A stretch of 47,359 nucleotides of DNA from an uncultured Luminiphilus sp. (lineage in GTDB: Bacteria; Pseudomonadota; Gammaproteobacteria; Pseudomonadales; Halieaceae), in assembly GCA_938084055.1 (NCBI GenBank), contig CALKDK010000034.1, forward strand, positions 1-47,359. The letters are read 5' to 3'. The notes under the pieces were generated by a model. It was not told the origin of the DNA and searched no databases. It worked only from the letters and a program-made list of their open reading frames with translations. The position numbers and the translations under genes are program-made. How positions within the stretch are numbered: position 1 is the first letter of the stretch; each line of letters opens with the position of its first letter. Positions 1 through 7,871 of the stretch are shown piece after piece.

Positions 1-1
1 G

Positions 2-505
2 ATAATTGCGCGCAGGCAACCCGCAGCATTTGATCTCAGGCTTATCATTTCCATCGCCAAGGTCACTACAGACCTTGAGCGTATCGGTGATGAGGCTGCA
101 AAAGTTGCGCGCATGGCATTGAAGTCGAGTATAAGAGCGCCCATTCGTGTAGCGGAGACTCAGACCATGGCGATAGCGGCTCATGTCAGCGACAGATTGC
201 GTCGCGCTCTCGATTCTTTTGCCCGACTCAATGTCGATGCTGCCGTTCGGGTCCTGCTCAGTGCGAGGGAAACGGACGCAGCCTACGAGGCCGGTATGGA
301 ACTCTTGCAGGCCGCGATTTGCGCTAACCCGGACACATTGAAATCCTGCATGGACCAAATCTGGGCGCTGCGCAGCCTAGATCGTATCGGCGACCATGCC
401 AGCAATGTCGCGGAGCAGATTGTTTACCTGGTGACGGGCATTGATATTCGGCATATGGAGGAGGCAGCGCTGTTAAGACTGCTTGATGCAAGCACTGACA
501 CCTGA
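2..505 (+). CDS. phoU: PhoU, phosphate transport/regulation protein (C-terminal part)
   Basis: The reading frame is open from the left edge, so the start lies outside the window. The visible part carries both hallmarks of PhoU helical bundles: a first repeat around TDLERIGDEA and a second around LRSLDRIGDHASN, the E/DxxxD metal-binding motifs of each three-helix half. PhoU is a cytoplasmic peripheral protein that links the Pst phosphate transporter to the PhoR kinase and dampens the Pho regulon. pst genes and phoB/R would be expected to the left, but they cannot be seen. hisC follows after 48 bases, an unusual neighbour, and may have its own promoter. Confidence 0.93.
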   Translation: MIARRQPAAFDLRLIISIAKVTTDLERIGDEAAKVARMALKSSIRAPIRVAETQTMAIAAHVSDRLRRALDSFARLNVDAAVRVLLSARETDAAYEAGMELLQAAICANPDTLKSCMDQIWALRSLDRIGDHASNVAEQIVYLVTGIDIRHMEEAALLRLLDASTDT

Positions 506-553
506 GGCCCGCCTCGGCTATTCTGCACTTGGACGTCAAACTGGCAATTTCAT

Positions 554-1642
554 ATGAGCAAATTCTGGAGTTCGGTGCTGCATGACCTAAAACCCTATAC
601 CCCGGGGGAGCAGCCCCGGGTGCCCGGGCTTATCAAGCTAAACACCAACGAACACCCACTTCCGCCCTCTGAGCAGGCGGTGGAGGCACTGCAGGGGATA
701 ACGGGTGACGCGCTGCGTCGCTATCCGGATCCGGACAGTCTCGGCCTTCGGTCAGCGATAGCCGATGCTGAGGACCTTTCCATTGACCAGGTCTTTGTTG
801 GTAATGGATCCGATGAAGTTCTGGCGCATATATTCAAGGGCCTGCTGACCAGTCAGGAGCGTTTGTTAACCCCGGACATCACCTACAGTTTTTACCCGGT
901 ATGGGCAGCGCTCTACGGCTTGCCGCTGGTGGAAATACCCCTGAACCCAGCTTTTGGCATAGATTGGCAGCTTTTTCTGGAGCAGCCAGGCGCTATTCTG
1001 ATAGCCAATCCAAACGCTCCAACTGGCAGGGCTTTGGCCCTGACTGACATAGTGGATGTGGTGACGTCCAACCCCGAGCGATTGTTTGTCATTGATGAGG
1101 CCTATTTTGGCTTCGGCGCTGATTCTGCGGCCCGTCTGGTGCCCTCAACGGACAATCTTGTGGTGACCAGAAGTCTATCCAAATCCCATGCGCTGGCAGG
1201 CCTGCGTGTGGGTTATGCACTGGCCTCGCCAGTACTTGTAGAGGGGTTGAGGCGGGTCAAGGACAGTTTTAATAGTTATCCCCTCGATGCCCTCGCCCAG
1301 GCAGCGGCTCGCGCGGCTATCCAGGACGGGCAATGGTTCCGCAACGGGAGTGCATTTGTTGTTCGCAACAGGGAGGCCCTGGCAAGCGGTCTGGAGGGTT
1401 TGGGTTTTGAGGTCTGCCCCAGTGCGGCCAATTTCGTCTTTGCACGCCACCCGGGCTTTGCAGGTGCTGAACTGTTTGAGCACCTGAGGCAACACCAGAT
1501 TCTTGTGCGCCGCTGGGACAAACCGCGTATTGCAGACTACCTGCGTATCACCGTTGGCTCAGAGTCAGATTGCAGAGCCCTACTGGACTGCCTGGCAGAA
1601 AAAATTGGCGGCGAACCACGGTCAGATTCAGAGAGCCCGTAA
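554..1642 (+). CDS. hisC: Histidinol-phosphate aminotransferase
   Basis: A fold-type I PLP aminotransferase of 362 residues, the normal size for HisC. It interconverts imidazole-acetol phosphate plus glutamate and histidinol phosphate, the seventh step of histidine synthesis, in the cytosol. Visible landmarks are the NPNAPTG cofactor-binding stretch (about 152-158), the DEAY motif (181-184, whose Asp contacts the PLP pyridine nitrogen) and the SLSKS motif with Schiff-base Lys210. The gene is not inside a his operon here, and several gammaproteobacteria carry such a detached hisC copy. Other class I/II aminotransferases such as aromatic or CobD-type enzymes are possible but less likely. Its 3' end overlaps the convergent KAS III gene by 15 bases. 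Confidence 0.88.
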   Translation: MSKFWSSVLHDLKPYTPGEQPRVPGLIKLNTNEHPLPPSEQAVEALQGITGDALRRYPDPDSLGLRSAIADAEDLSIDQVFVGNGSDEVLAHIFKGLLTSQERLLTPDITYSFYPVWAALYGLPLVEIPLNPAFGIDWQLFLEQPGAILIANPNAPTGRALALTDIVDVVTSNPERLFVIDEAYFGFGADSAARLVPSTDNLVVTRSLSKSHALAGLRVGYALASPVLVEGLRRVKDSFNSYPLDALAQAAARAAIQDGQWFRNGSAFVVRNREALASGLEGLGFEVCPSAANFVFARHPGFAGAELFEHLRQHQILVRRWDKPRIADYLRITVGSESDCRALLDCLAEKIGGEPRSDSESP

Positions 1643-2755
1643 AACAACGCTGCCAATTGAGTACCCTGCACCGAAGGAACACAGGACACCCAGGTCATTG
1701 CTCTGCAGATCCTTGCGATTCTGGTGGAAGGCAATGATCGAGCCCGCTGAAGAGGTATTGGCATAACTGTCCAGTATAGTGGGGGACTCGGTCGCCAGGG
1801 GATCCCTACCCAAAACCCGCTTGGCGATCAGGTCGTTCATATTGCGATTGGCTTGGTGCAACCACAGGCGGCTCAGTTGTTCCGGTGTGATGCCCAGGTC
1901 CGACAATTGCTGGCATATTTGCTCGGCGACGGCCGGACAGACTTCCTTGAAGACCTTGCGACCTTCCTGGACGAACAGTTTGTCAATGCGGCCTATGCCG
2001 CGTTCGTCTGTTCGGTTTAAAAAGCCGAAGTTGTTGCGAATATTGTTGGAGAAAAGGGTTTGTAAACGGGTGTCAACAATCTCGTAGCTCCCGGCACAGT
2101 TGGCGCTGTCTTGAGCCTCAATCACGACGGCCGTTGCCACGTCGCCAAAAATAAAGTGTGAATCGCGATCGCGAAAATTCAAATGCGCGGTGCAAATCTC
2201 GGGATTGACCATGAGTACCCGTCGAGCTGAGCCCGACCGGATCGCGTCACGGGCCTGCTGGATGCCGAAGGTCGCGGATGAGCAGGCCACATTCATGTCG
2301 AATGCGTAGCCTGGCGCGCCCAATGCGTCCTGAACCTCAACCGCCATTGCGGGGTAGGCTCGCTGCATGTTGGACGCCGCGACAATGACTGCATCAAGAT
2401 CTGAGCCCTCGATACCGGCCATGTTCAAAGCTTCCTTCGCTGCTTTGACACCAATTTCCGCCATTACCGAGAGTTCGGTATTTGGGCGTTCAGCAATAGA
2501 TGGGGTCATTCTTGTCGGGTCGAGAATGCCGGTTTTATCGAGTACGAATCGAGACCTGATGCCCGAGGCTTTTTCAATAAATTCTGCCGAGGAATGGGTT
2601 TTGGCTTCCACTTCGCCCAGGGCTATTGCCTCTGAGTTCTCTGCATTGAACAGATCGACCCAGCTGTTGAAAGCGGTAACCAATTCCTCATTACTGACCG
2701 ACTCCTCTGGTGTGTAGAGCCCGGTACCACTGATAACTGCGCGTGTCTGAGTCAT
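1628..2755 (-). CDS. 3-oxoacyl-ACP synthase III family condensing enzyme (FabH-like)
   Basis: A thiolase-fold condensing enzyme of 375 residues. The Cys-His-Asn triad of KAS III is intact: Cys158 in NVACSSA, His300 in LWLHQANR and Asn333 in SYANTSS. At roughly 50 residues longer than E. coli FabH, with an insertion after the N-terminal strand, it resembles the long KAS III paralogues of marine gammaproteobacteria and pseudomonads rather than the housekeeping FabH of a fab operon. Substrate is unknown; acyl-CoA or acyl-ACP plus malonyl-ACP is the family chemistry. It starts 42 bases after citrate synthase on the same strand and probably shares its transcript. I chose the ATG at 2755; a GTG four codons upstream has no usable ribosome site. 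Confidence 0.85.
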   Translation of the reverse strand: MTQTRAVISGTGLYTPEESVSNEELVTAFNSWVDLFNAENSEAIALGEVEAKTHSSAEFIEKASGIRSRFVLDKTGILDPTRMTPSIAERPNTELSVMAEIGVKAAKEALNMAGIEGSDLDAVIVAASNMQRAYPAMAVEVQDALGAPGYAFDMNVACSSATFGIQQARDAIRSGSARRVLMVNPEICTAHLNFRDRDSHFIFGDVATAVVIEAQDSANCAGSYEIVDTRLQTLFSNNIRNNFGFLNRTDERGIGRIDKLFVQEGRKVFKEVCPAVAEQICQQLSDLGITPEQLSRLWLHQANRNMNDLIAKRVLGRDPLATESPTILDSYANTSSAGSIIAFHQNRKDLQSNDLGVLCSFGAGYSIGSVVLRAL

Positions 2756-2797
2756 GGCTTGTCGCACCCCCTGCCGCGTTATTGTCGTACTCGAGCC

Positions 2798-4093
2798 TCA
2801 GCGCCGATCAAGCGGAACGTAATCTCGCTGTGGGTACCCGGTGTATAGCTGTCTCGGTCGGCCAATGCGGTAGCTTCCCGAAATCATCTCGTTCCAGTGT
2901 GCGATCCAGCCCACCGTTCTGCCAATGGCAAATATTACAGTGAACATTGAAGTGGGTATGCCCAACGCCTTGAGAATGATGCCCGAATAAAAATCGACGT
3001 TGGGGTACAGTTTTTTCTCTATAAAGTAGGGGTCCTGCAGGGCTATTTCCTCAAGTCGCTTTGCGATTTCAAGCATTTCGTCATGGATGCCCAGTTCGCC
3101 CAGTACCTCGTCCGCGGCTTGCTTCATTACTTTGGCGCGGGGATCGAAGTTTTTATACACCCTGTGACCGAACCCCATGAGTCGGAATGGATCATCTTTG
3201 TCCTTTGCCCGTGCGATGAACTTGTCGATATTGTCGACCGTGCCAATCTCTTCCAGCATTTTGACCACGGCTTCGTTGGCCCCGCCATGTGACGGTCCCC
3301 ATAGTGCGGCAATACCTGCAGCGATACAGGCGAAGGGGTTGGCCTGGGACGATCCGGCAAGGCGAACCGTTGACGTTGACGCATTCTGCTCATGGTCTGC
3401 GTGCAGGAGGAAGATGCGGTCAATGGCTCGGGCGATGGTGGGCGAAATCTTGCTGGGCTCGCAGGGCACACCGAACATCATGTGCAGGAAATTGGTTGCG
3501 TAGTCCATGCTGTTGTCGGGATACATAAAAGGTTGACCGATGCTGAACTTATAACTCATCGCCGCTATGGTCGGCATTTTGGCGATGAGTCGGTAGGCCG
3601 CCACCGTCCGGTGATTGGGATCCGAAATATCTGTGGAGTCGTGGTAAAAAGCTGATAGTGCCCCAACCACACCGCACATGATGGCCATCGGGTGTGCATC
3701 ACGTCGAAAACCGTTGAAAAAGATACGGATCTGCTCGTGAACCATGGTGTGCTTGTGCACCGTGGAGACAAATTCGTCTTTTTCCAGGGCCGACGGCAAC
3801 TCACCGTAAAGCAGGAGATAGCAGGTTTCCAGGTAGTCGCTTTCCTTTGCCAACTGCTCGATGGGGTAGCCCCGGTGCAGAAGAATGCCTTTCTCACCAT
3901 CGATAAACGTGATTTTTGATTCACACGACGCCGTTGATGTAAATCCGGGGTCGTAGGTGAACAGTCCATTGGCCGTGAGGCTGGCGACGCCCACAACGTC
4001 TGGACCCATTTCGGCCTCCAATACCGGCAGGTCAATGGTATTAACGGAGCCGTTTCCGTGATCTATGGACAGCGTGGCTTTTTTCTTACTCAT
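2798..4093 (-). CDS. gltA: Citrate synthase (type II, hexameric)
   Basis: Condenses acetyl-CoA and oxaloacetate to citrate, the entry step of the TCA cycle. The 431-residue length matches the NADH-sensitive hexameric Gram-negative type. The catalytic residues are readable: His269 in GPSHGGANE, His310 in [10 protein letters not shown] and Asp367 in NVDFYSG, plus the [10 protein letters not shown] stretch. The ATG at 4093 is preceded by AGGAA at good spacing; the TTG one codon upstream is not needed. It diverges from sdhC and has its own sigma-70 promoter between them. The KAS III gene follows in the same direction. Confidence 0.97.
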   Translation of the reverse strand: MSKKKATLSIDHGNGSVNTIDLPVLEAEMGPDVVGVASLTANGLFTYDPGFTSTASCESKITFIDGEKGILLHRGYPIEQLAKESDYLETCYLLLYGELPSALEKDEFVSTVHKHTMVHEQIRIFFNGFRRDAHPMAIMCGVVGALSAFYHDSTDISDPNHRTVAAYRLIAKMPTIAAMSYKFSIGQPFMYPDNSMDYATNFLHMMFGVPCEPSKISPTIARAIDRIFLLHADHEQNASTSTVRLAGSSQANPFACIAAGIAALWGPSHGGANEAVVKMLEEIGTVDNIDKFIARAKDKDDPFRLMGFGHRVYKNFDPRAKVMKQAADEVLGELGIHDEMLEIAKRLEEIALQDPYFIEKKLYPNVDFYSGIILKALGIPTSMFTVIFAIGRTVGWIAHWNEMISGSYRIGRPRQLYTGYPQRDYVPLDRR

Positions 4094-4130
4094 CAAAAGT
4101 TCCTGGAACTGCAGTGGCGGGAAGCGCCAA

Positions 4131-4158
4131 ACTATAGGTGGACTCCCGAGAATGTCAA
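4131..4158 (-). promoter_or_regulatory. Candidate sigma-70 promoter of gltA
   Basis: Read on the minus strand, TTGACA (4158-4153) is a perfect -35 box and TATAGT (4136-4131) a near-perfect -10 box, 16 bases apart. Transcription would begin near 4124, giving a leader of about 30 bases before the gltA ATG. An imperfectly explained inverted repeat, AATGT-N6-ACATT at 4151-4166, overlaps the -35 box and could be an operator. The boxes are visible in the sequence; use in vivo is inferred. Confidence 0.7.
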
Positions 4159-4206
4159 TTTACATTGTCAGGAATGCGTTGGGGGTGCGGCCCGCTAAGG
4201 TGAAAA

Positions 4207-4235
4207 TTGTCAGGGCTGCGACGGCAGCTTATACT
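4207..4235 (+). promoter_or_regulatory. Candidate sigma-70 promoter of sdhCDAB
   Basis: TTGTCA (4207-4212) and TATACT (4230-4235) are separated by exactly 17 bases, each one mismatch from consensus. The start point would be near 4242, about 43 bases ahead of sdhC. This position rules out the longer reading frame that begins at 4207 as the true sdhC start. Confidence 0.7.
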
Positions 4236-4284
4236 CCGCCGCTGCAAATTACCGCCTCCGCCTGCTTGCGCAAGGAACCAGCCC

Positions 4285-4674
4285 GTGAAACCCATGGTCA
4301 GTAAAGATAAGCGCCCGGTCAATCTGGATATTGGGTCCATGCAGTTGCCCATAACGGCATACGTATCGATATCCCACCGCCTTTCGGGTGTCATTCTCTT
4401 TCTCGCCAGCGGCTTGATGGTCTGGGCCCTCGATACCAGCTTGAGTTCTGAGGAGGGTTTTAACACCATTAAAGCGACCCTCACTCACCCCATCACCAAG
4501 GTGATTGTGTGGACGATTGCGAGTGCGCTGAGCTACCACGCGCTGTCCGGTCTCAAGCACATTGTAATGGACTTCGGCATAGGCGAGTCGATGCGGGGCG
4601 GCATTATCGGAGCGCGGCTGGTTATCGGTCTCGCCGTTGTAACAACTATATTTTGGGGTGTGGTTCTATGGTAA
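4285..4674 (+). CDS. sdhC: Succinate dehydrogenase cytochrome b556 subunit
   Basis: Membrane anchor subunit of complex II, 129 residues with three transmembrane helices. SISHRLSG near residue 30 holds the Ser and Arg that line the ubiquinone site, and SYHALSGLKHIVMD holds the haem b His ligand followed by the conserved HxxxD pattern. The GTG at 4285 has AAGGA eight bases upstream; the ATG at 4294 is the alternative and would be badly spaced. The last seven bases overlap sdhD (ATGGTAA), so translation of the two anchors is probably coupled. Confidence 0.93.
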   Translation: MKPMVSKDKRPVNLDIGSMQLPITAYVSISHRLSGVILFLASGLMVWALDTSLSSEEGFNTIKATLTHPITKVIVWTIASALSYHALSGLKHIVMDFGIGESMRGGIIGARLVIGLAVVTTIFWGVVLW

Positions 4675-5027
4675 CGCAGGTCACAAGCTTCAGTCGTTCA
4701 GGGCTCTCAGACTGGCTTATACAGCGCGTCACGAGTGTGATCCTGCTGGGTTATTTTCTGTGCCTGGCTGGAACCCTTCTCGGAGGTCCGGACTACCAGA
4801 GCTGGAAGGCCATGCACCAGACCACGGGTATGCAAATCTTTACGCTGCTCGCAGCACTTTCACTGGCGGCTCACGCGTGGATTGGCCTGTGGGCGGTCTA
4901 TACCGACTATTTGACGGAGCGAATGCTCGGTCCACGTGGCAACACGCTGCGGCGTATATGCCAGTTGGGTACCGTACTGGCGCTGATTATCTATGTACTC
5001 TGGGTTATCCAGATTCTCTGGGGCTGA
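4668..5027 (+). CDS. sdhD: Succinate dehydrogenase hydrophobic membrane anchor subunit
   Basis: The second membrane anchor, 119 residues, three predicted helices. The N-terminal SGLSDWLIQRVTSV has the conserved Arg of the quinone pocket. AHAWIGLWAVYTDYL carries the conserved His of the haem region and the Asp-Tyr pair that contacts ubiquinone in the E. coli enzyme. Start at the ATG inside the end of sdhC. About 68 bases separate it from sdhA, with no terminator visible. Confidence 0.92.
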   Translation: MVTQVTSFSRSGLSDWLIQRVTSVILLGYFLCLAGTLLGGPDYQSWKAMHQTTGMQIFTLLAALSLAAHAWIGLWAVYTDYLTERMLGPRGNTLRRICQLGTVLALIIYVLWVIQILWG

Positions 5028-5095
5028 GGGATCCTGCTTGGATTTCGGTGAATTTGCGCTATAACCCCCGCCTGATCGCGTGATTGGAGGCAACA

Positions 5096-6859
5096 ATGCG
5101 AACCATTTCTTTTGACGGAGTAATTGTCGGCGGCGGCGGGGCCGGTATGCGCGCCGCGCTGCAGCTCGCCCAGTCGGGGTACAAGACGGCCGTCATCTCC
5201 AAGGTTTTCCCCACGCGTTCTCACACGGTTTCCGCCCAGGGCGGGATTACCTGTGCAATTGCCAGCTCGGATCCCCAGGATGACTGGCGCTGGCATATGT
5301 ATGACACCGTCAAAGGGTCTGATTACATTGGCGATCAGGATGCTATTGAGTACATGTGCTCAGTCGGCCCTGAGGCGATTTTTGAACTGGAACACATGGG
5401 ACTGCCATTTTCCAGGACGGAAGAGGGACGCATATACCAACGCCCCTTTGGCGGGCAGTCGAAAAATTATGGGGAAGGTGGCCAGGCGGCCCGAACCTGC
5501 GCGGCGGCGGATAGAACAGGGCATGCCCTGCTGCACACCCTGTACCAGAACAACGTCAAGAACGAAACAGTCTTTTTCAATGAGTGGTTCGCTGTGGACC
5601 TCGTCAAGAATCAGGATGGGGCTGTCACGGGTGTCATAGCGATCTGCATTGAGACCGGTGAGACGGTTTTTGTGAAGTCCAAGGCCACGGTATTCGCCAC
5701 CGGTGGTGCGGGGCGCATTTATGCTTCGACCACCAACGCACATATCAATACGGGCGACGGAATCGGTATGGGGCTGCGAGCGGGGGTCCCGGTACAGGAT
5801 ATGGAGATGTGGCAGTTTCATCCCACGGGCATCTACGGAGCAGGAACACTTGTTACCGAGGGGTGCCGTGGCGAAGGGGGCTATCTGATTAACAAGGATG
5901 GCGAGCGCTTTATGGAGCGTTATGCGCCAAATGCCAAAGACCTTGCGGGGCGCGATGTGGTGGCTCGATCCATGGTGTTGGAGATCCTCGAGGGCAGGGG
6001 ATGCGGGGAGGAGGGTGATCATGTCAAGCTCAAGCTCGATCATCTGGGTGAGGAGGTGCTTGAATCGCGGCTGCCCGGCATTTGTGAGCTGAGTCGAACC
6101 TTTGCCCACGTCGATCCGGTCAAGGAGCCCATTCCTGTTGTTCCCACCTGCCATTACATGATGGGCGGCATTCCCACGAATATTCACGGGCAGGCGATCA
6201 CTGTCGATGGCCAGGGTAATGACCAGGTGATCCCCGGTCTCTATGCCTGTGGCGAGGTGGCCTGTGTGTCCGTGCACGGCGCAAACAGACTGGGTGGTAA
6301 CTCCCTGCTGGATCTCGTCGTATTCGGTCGAGCTTCGGGACTTTTTATAGAAAGCGCGCTGCGTGATGGCATTGAACTAAGGGACTCTGGGCGGACTGAT
6401 ATTGAAGCAGCAGGAGATCGGTTGCGTGCCCTTAACGAACGGCAGGGGGGCGAAAATGTCGCTGACCTGCGCCGGGAGTTGCAGAATGTGATGCAGAACC
6501 ATTTTGGTGTGTTCCGGCGCGGTGATTTCATGCGGGACGGCATTGCCAAATTGGCTGAGCTCCGGGGGCGTGTTGACAATGTGGTCCTTGAGGACAAGTC
6601 AGATGCTTTCAATACGGCACGCATTGAGGCGCTGGAGCTGCAGAATCTCTTTGAAGTTGCAGAGGCGACGGCTGTGGTGGCGGAGGCCCGGGACGAGAGT
6701 CGCGGTGCCCATGCCAGGGAAGACTTTACTGAGCGTGATGACGAGAACTGGCTGTGTCATTCGCTCTACCATAGTTCTGGCAAGCAGGTGAGCAAACGCT
6801 CAGTCAATTTCTCGCCCAATACTGTAGACACGTTCCAACCCAAAATCCGTACTTATTGA
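5096..6859 (+). CDS. sdhA: Succinate dehydrogenase flavoprotein subunit
   Basis: Catalytic subunit of complex II, which oxidises succinate to fumarate on the cytoplasmic face. It has 587 residues, as expected. It has the dinucleotide-binding GGGGAG motif at the N terminus and [10 protein letters not shown], with His43 as the residue that carries covalent FAD. HPTG and [13 protein letters not shown] mark the substrate and flavin regions, and the C-terminal helical domain is complete. The ATG at 5096 sits behind GGAGG; an in-frame TTG four codons earlier overlaps that ribosome site and is rejected. Confidence 0.98.
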   Translation: MRTISFDGVIVGGGGAGMRAALQLAQSGYKTAVISKVFPTRSHTVSAQGGITCAIASSDPQDDWRWHMYDTVKGSDYIGDQDAIEYMCSVGPEAIFELEHMGLPFSRTEEGRIYQRPFGGQSKNYGEGGQAARTCAAADRTGHALLHTLYQNNVKNETVFFNEWFAVDLVKNQDGAVTGVIAICIETGETVFVKSKATVFATGGAGRIYASTTNAHINTGDGIGMGLRAGVPVQDMEMWQFHPTGIYGAGTLVTEGCRGEGGYLINKDGERFMERYAPNAKDLAGRDVVARSMVLEILEGRGCGEEGDHVKLKLDHLGEEVLESRLPGICELSRTFAHVDPVKEPIPVVPTCHYMMGGIPTNIHGQAITVDGQGNDQVIPGLYACGEVACVSVHGANRLGGNSLLDLVVFGRASGLFIESALRDGIELRDSGRTDIEAAGDRLRALNERQGGENVADLRRELQNVMQNHFGVFRRGDFMRDGIAKLAELRGRVDNVVLEDKSDAFNTARIEALELQNLFEVAEATAVVAEARDESRGAHAREDFTERDDENWLCHSLYHSSGKQVSKRSVNFSPNTVDTFQPKIRTY

Positions 6860-6879
6860 GTGACTTGGGAGAGTTAGCC

Positions 6880-7587
6880 ATGTTGCAAGTCAGTATTTAT
6901 CGCTACAACCCCGAGGTGGATGCTGCCCCTCATATGCAGGACTTCGATTTTGATACCGAGGGCAAGGACTTGATGGTGCTCGATGTCCTTGAGGCCATCA
7001 AGGCAAAGGTGGATGCCAGCGTCACTTACCGGCGTAGCTGCCGGGAAGGGGTCTGCGGGTCAGACGGCTTGAACATCAACGGTAAGAATGGACTCGCCTG
7101 CATTACGCCACTCTCGGAAACCGTCAAAAACGGCAAGCTGGTGATTAGACCATTGCCTGGCCTGCCGGTTATCCGCGATCTTGTGGTCGACATGAGTCTT
7201 TTTTACGCCCAGTACGAAAAAATCCAGCCGTTTCTGCAGAACAGCAGCCCTGCACCGGCCATTGAGCGGCTGCAGACGCCCGAAGACCGGTCCAAGTTGG
7301 ACGGGCTTTACGAGTGTATCCTGTGTGCCTGCTGCTCGACGAGCTGCCCCTCTTTCTGGTGGAATCCTGACCGGTTTATCGGACCCGCCGGATTGCTCCA
7401 GGCCTACCGGTTTCTTGCGGACAGTCGGGATACGGCAACAGAAGAACGCCTTTCAAAGCTCGATGACCCCTTCAGCGTCTTCCGATGTCACGGTATCCAG
7501 AACTGTGTAAACGTGTGCCCCAAGGGGCTCAATCCCACCAAGGCTATCGGTCACATTCGTACCATGCTGCTAAATAGGGCTACCTGA
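6880..7587 (+). CDS. sdhB: Succinate dehydrogenase iron-sulfur subunit
   Basis: Carries electrons from FAD to ubiquinone through three clusters. The 2Fe-2S motif is CREGVCGSDG ... GLAC (Cys54, Cys59, Asp62, Cys74), with Asp in the third ligand place as in E. coli. The C-terminal ferredoxin half has CILCACCSTSCP and CHGIQNCVNVCPKG for the 4Fe-4S and 3Fe-4S clusters. It has 235 residues, close to the family norm. The ATG at 6880 follows GGGAGAG with six bases between; the frame is open back to a TTG at 6856 that overlaps the sdhA stop. A strong terminator follows. Confidence 0.97.
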   Translation: MLQVSIYRYNPEVDAAPHMQDFDFDTEGKDLMVLDVLEAIKAKVDASVTYRRSCREGVCGSDGLNINGKNGLACITPLSETVKNGKLVIRPLPGLPVIRDLVVDMSLFYAQYEKIQPFLQNSSPAPAIERLQTPEDRSKLDGLYECILCACCSTSCPSFWWNPDRFIGPAGLLQAYRFLADSRDTATEERLSKLDDPFSVFRCHGIQNCVNVCPKGLNPTKAIGHIRTMLLNRAT

Positions 7588-7611
7588 ATAACTTCTTTGC
7601 CTTGTGGTTAT

Positions 7612-7633
7612 AAGGGGCTTTCGCCCCTTTTTT
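7612..7633 (+). terminator. Rho-independent terminator of sdhCDAB
   Basis: A perfect seven-base-pair stem (AAGGGGC / GCCCCTT) with a TTTC loop runs straight into further T residues. It lies 24 bases after the sdhB stop and separates the sdh operon from sucA, so sucA probably needs its own promoter or read-through. Confidence 0.85.
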
Positions 7634-7764
7634 GTGCGCCGAGCCGCATCATTCCCAAGGGTAATGGGTGGAAGTCCCAGCAGGACTAATGTGACAAAAA
7701 AACATTAAAATCGCCCTCTGCGTAGGGTGAAAAGCCAGCCATCAACTACACGCTGCCTCTCTGA

Positions 7765-7840
7765 GGGACTACACTAACGCCGCTTCACGGGGGACTGCTT
7801 CCCAAGATTGGGAGTGGCGGGGATCAAAGTGCTTGGTCCC
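7765..7840 (+). promoter_or_regulatory. Putative structured RNA leader upstream of sucA
   Basis: The 238 bases between the sdhB terminator and sucA contain nested complementary segments: GGGAC (7765-7769) with GTCCC (7836-7840), CGCC (7778-7781) with GGCG (7816-7819), and a small hairpin TCCCA-AGAT-TGGGA at about 7800-7812. A second GGGGACT copy near 7789 could compete for the same GTCCC, which suggests alternative folds. Several sucA leader motifs are known in other proteobacteria (sucA and sucA-II RNAs). I cannot say whether this belongs to one. Pairings were found by eye; no fold was computed. Confidence 0.35.
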
Positions 7841-7871
7841 GAGATATCAGCTTGAACATACGGAGTCAGTC

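Noticed and set aside
5360-6277. 305-codon antisense frame inside sdhA
   Set aside because: It lies wholly opposite a certain gene, has no family features, and is explained by codon bias in GC-rich DNA.
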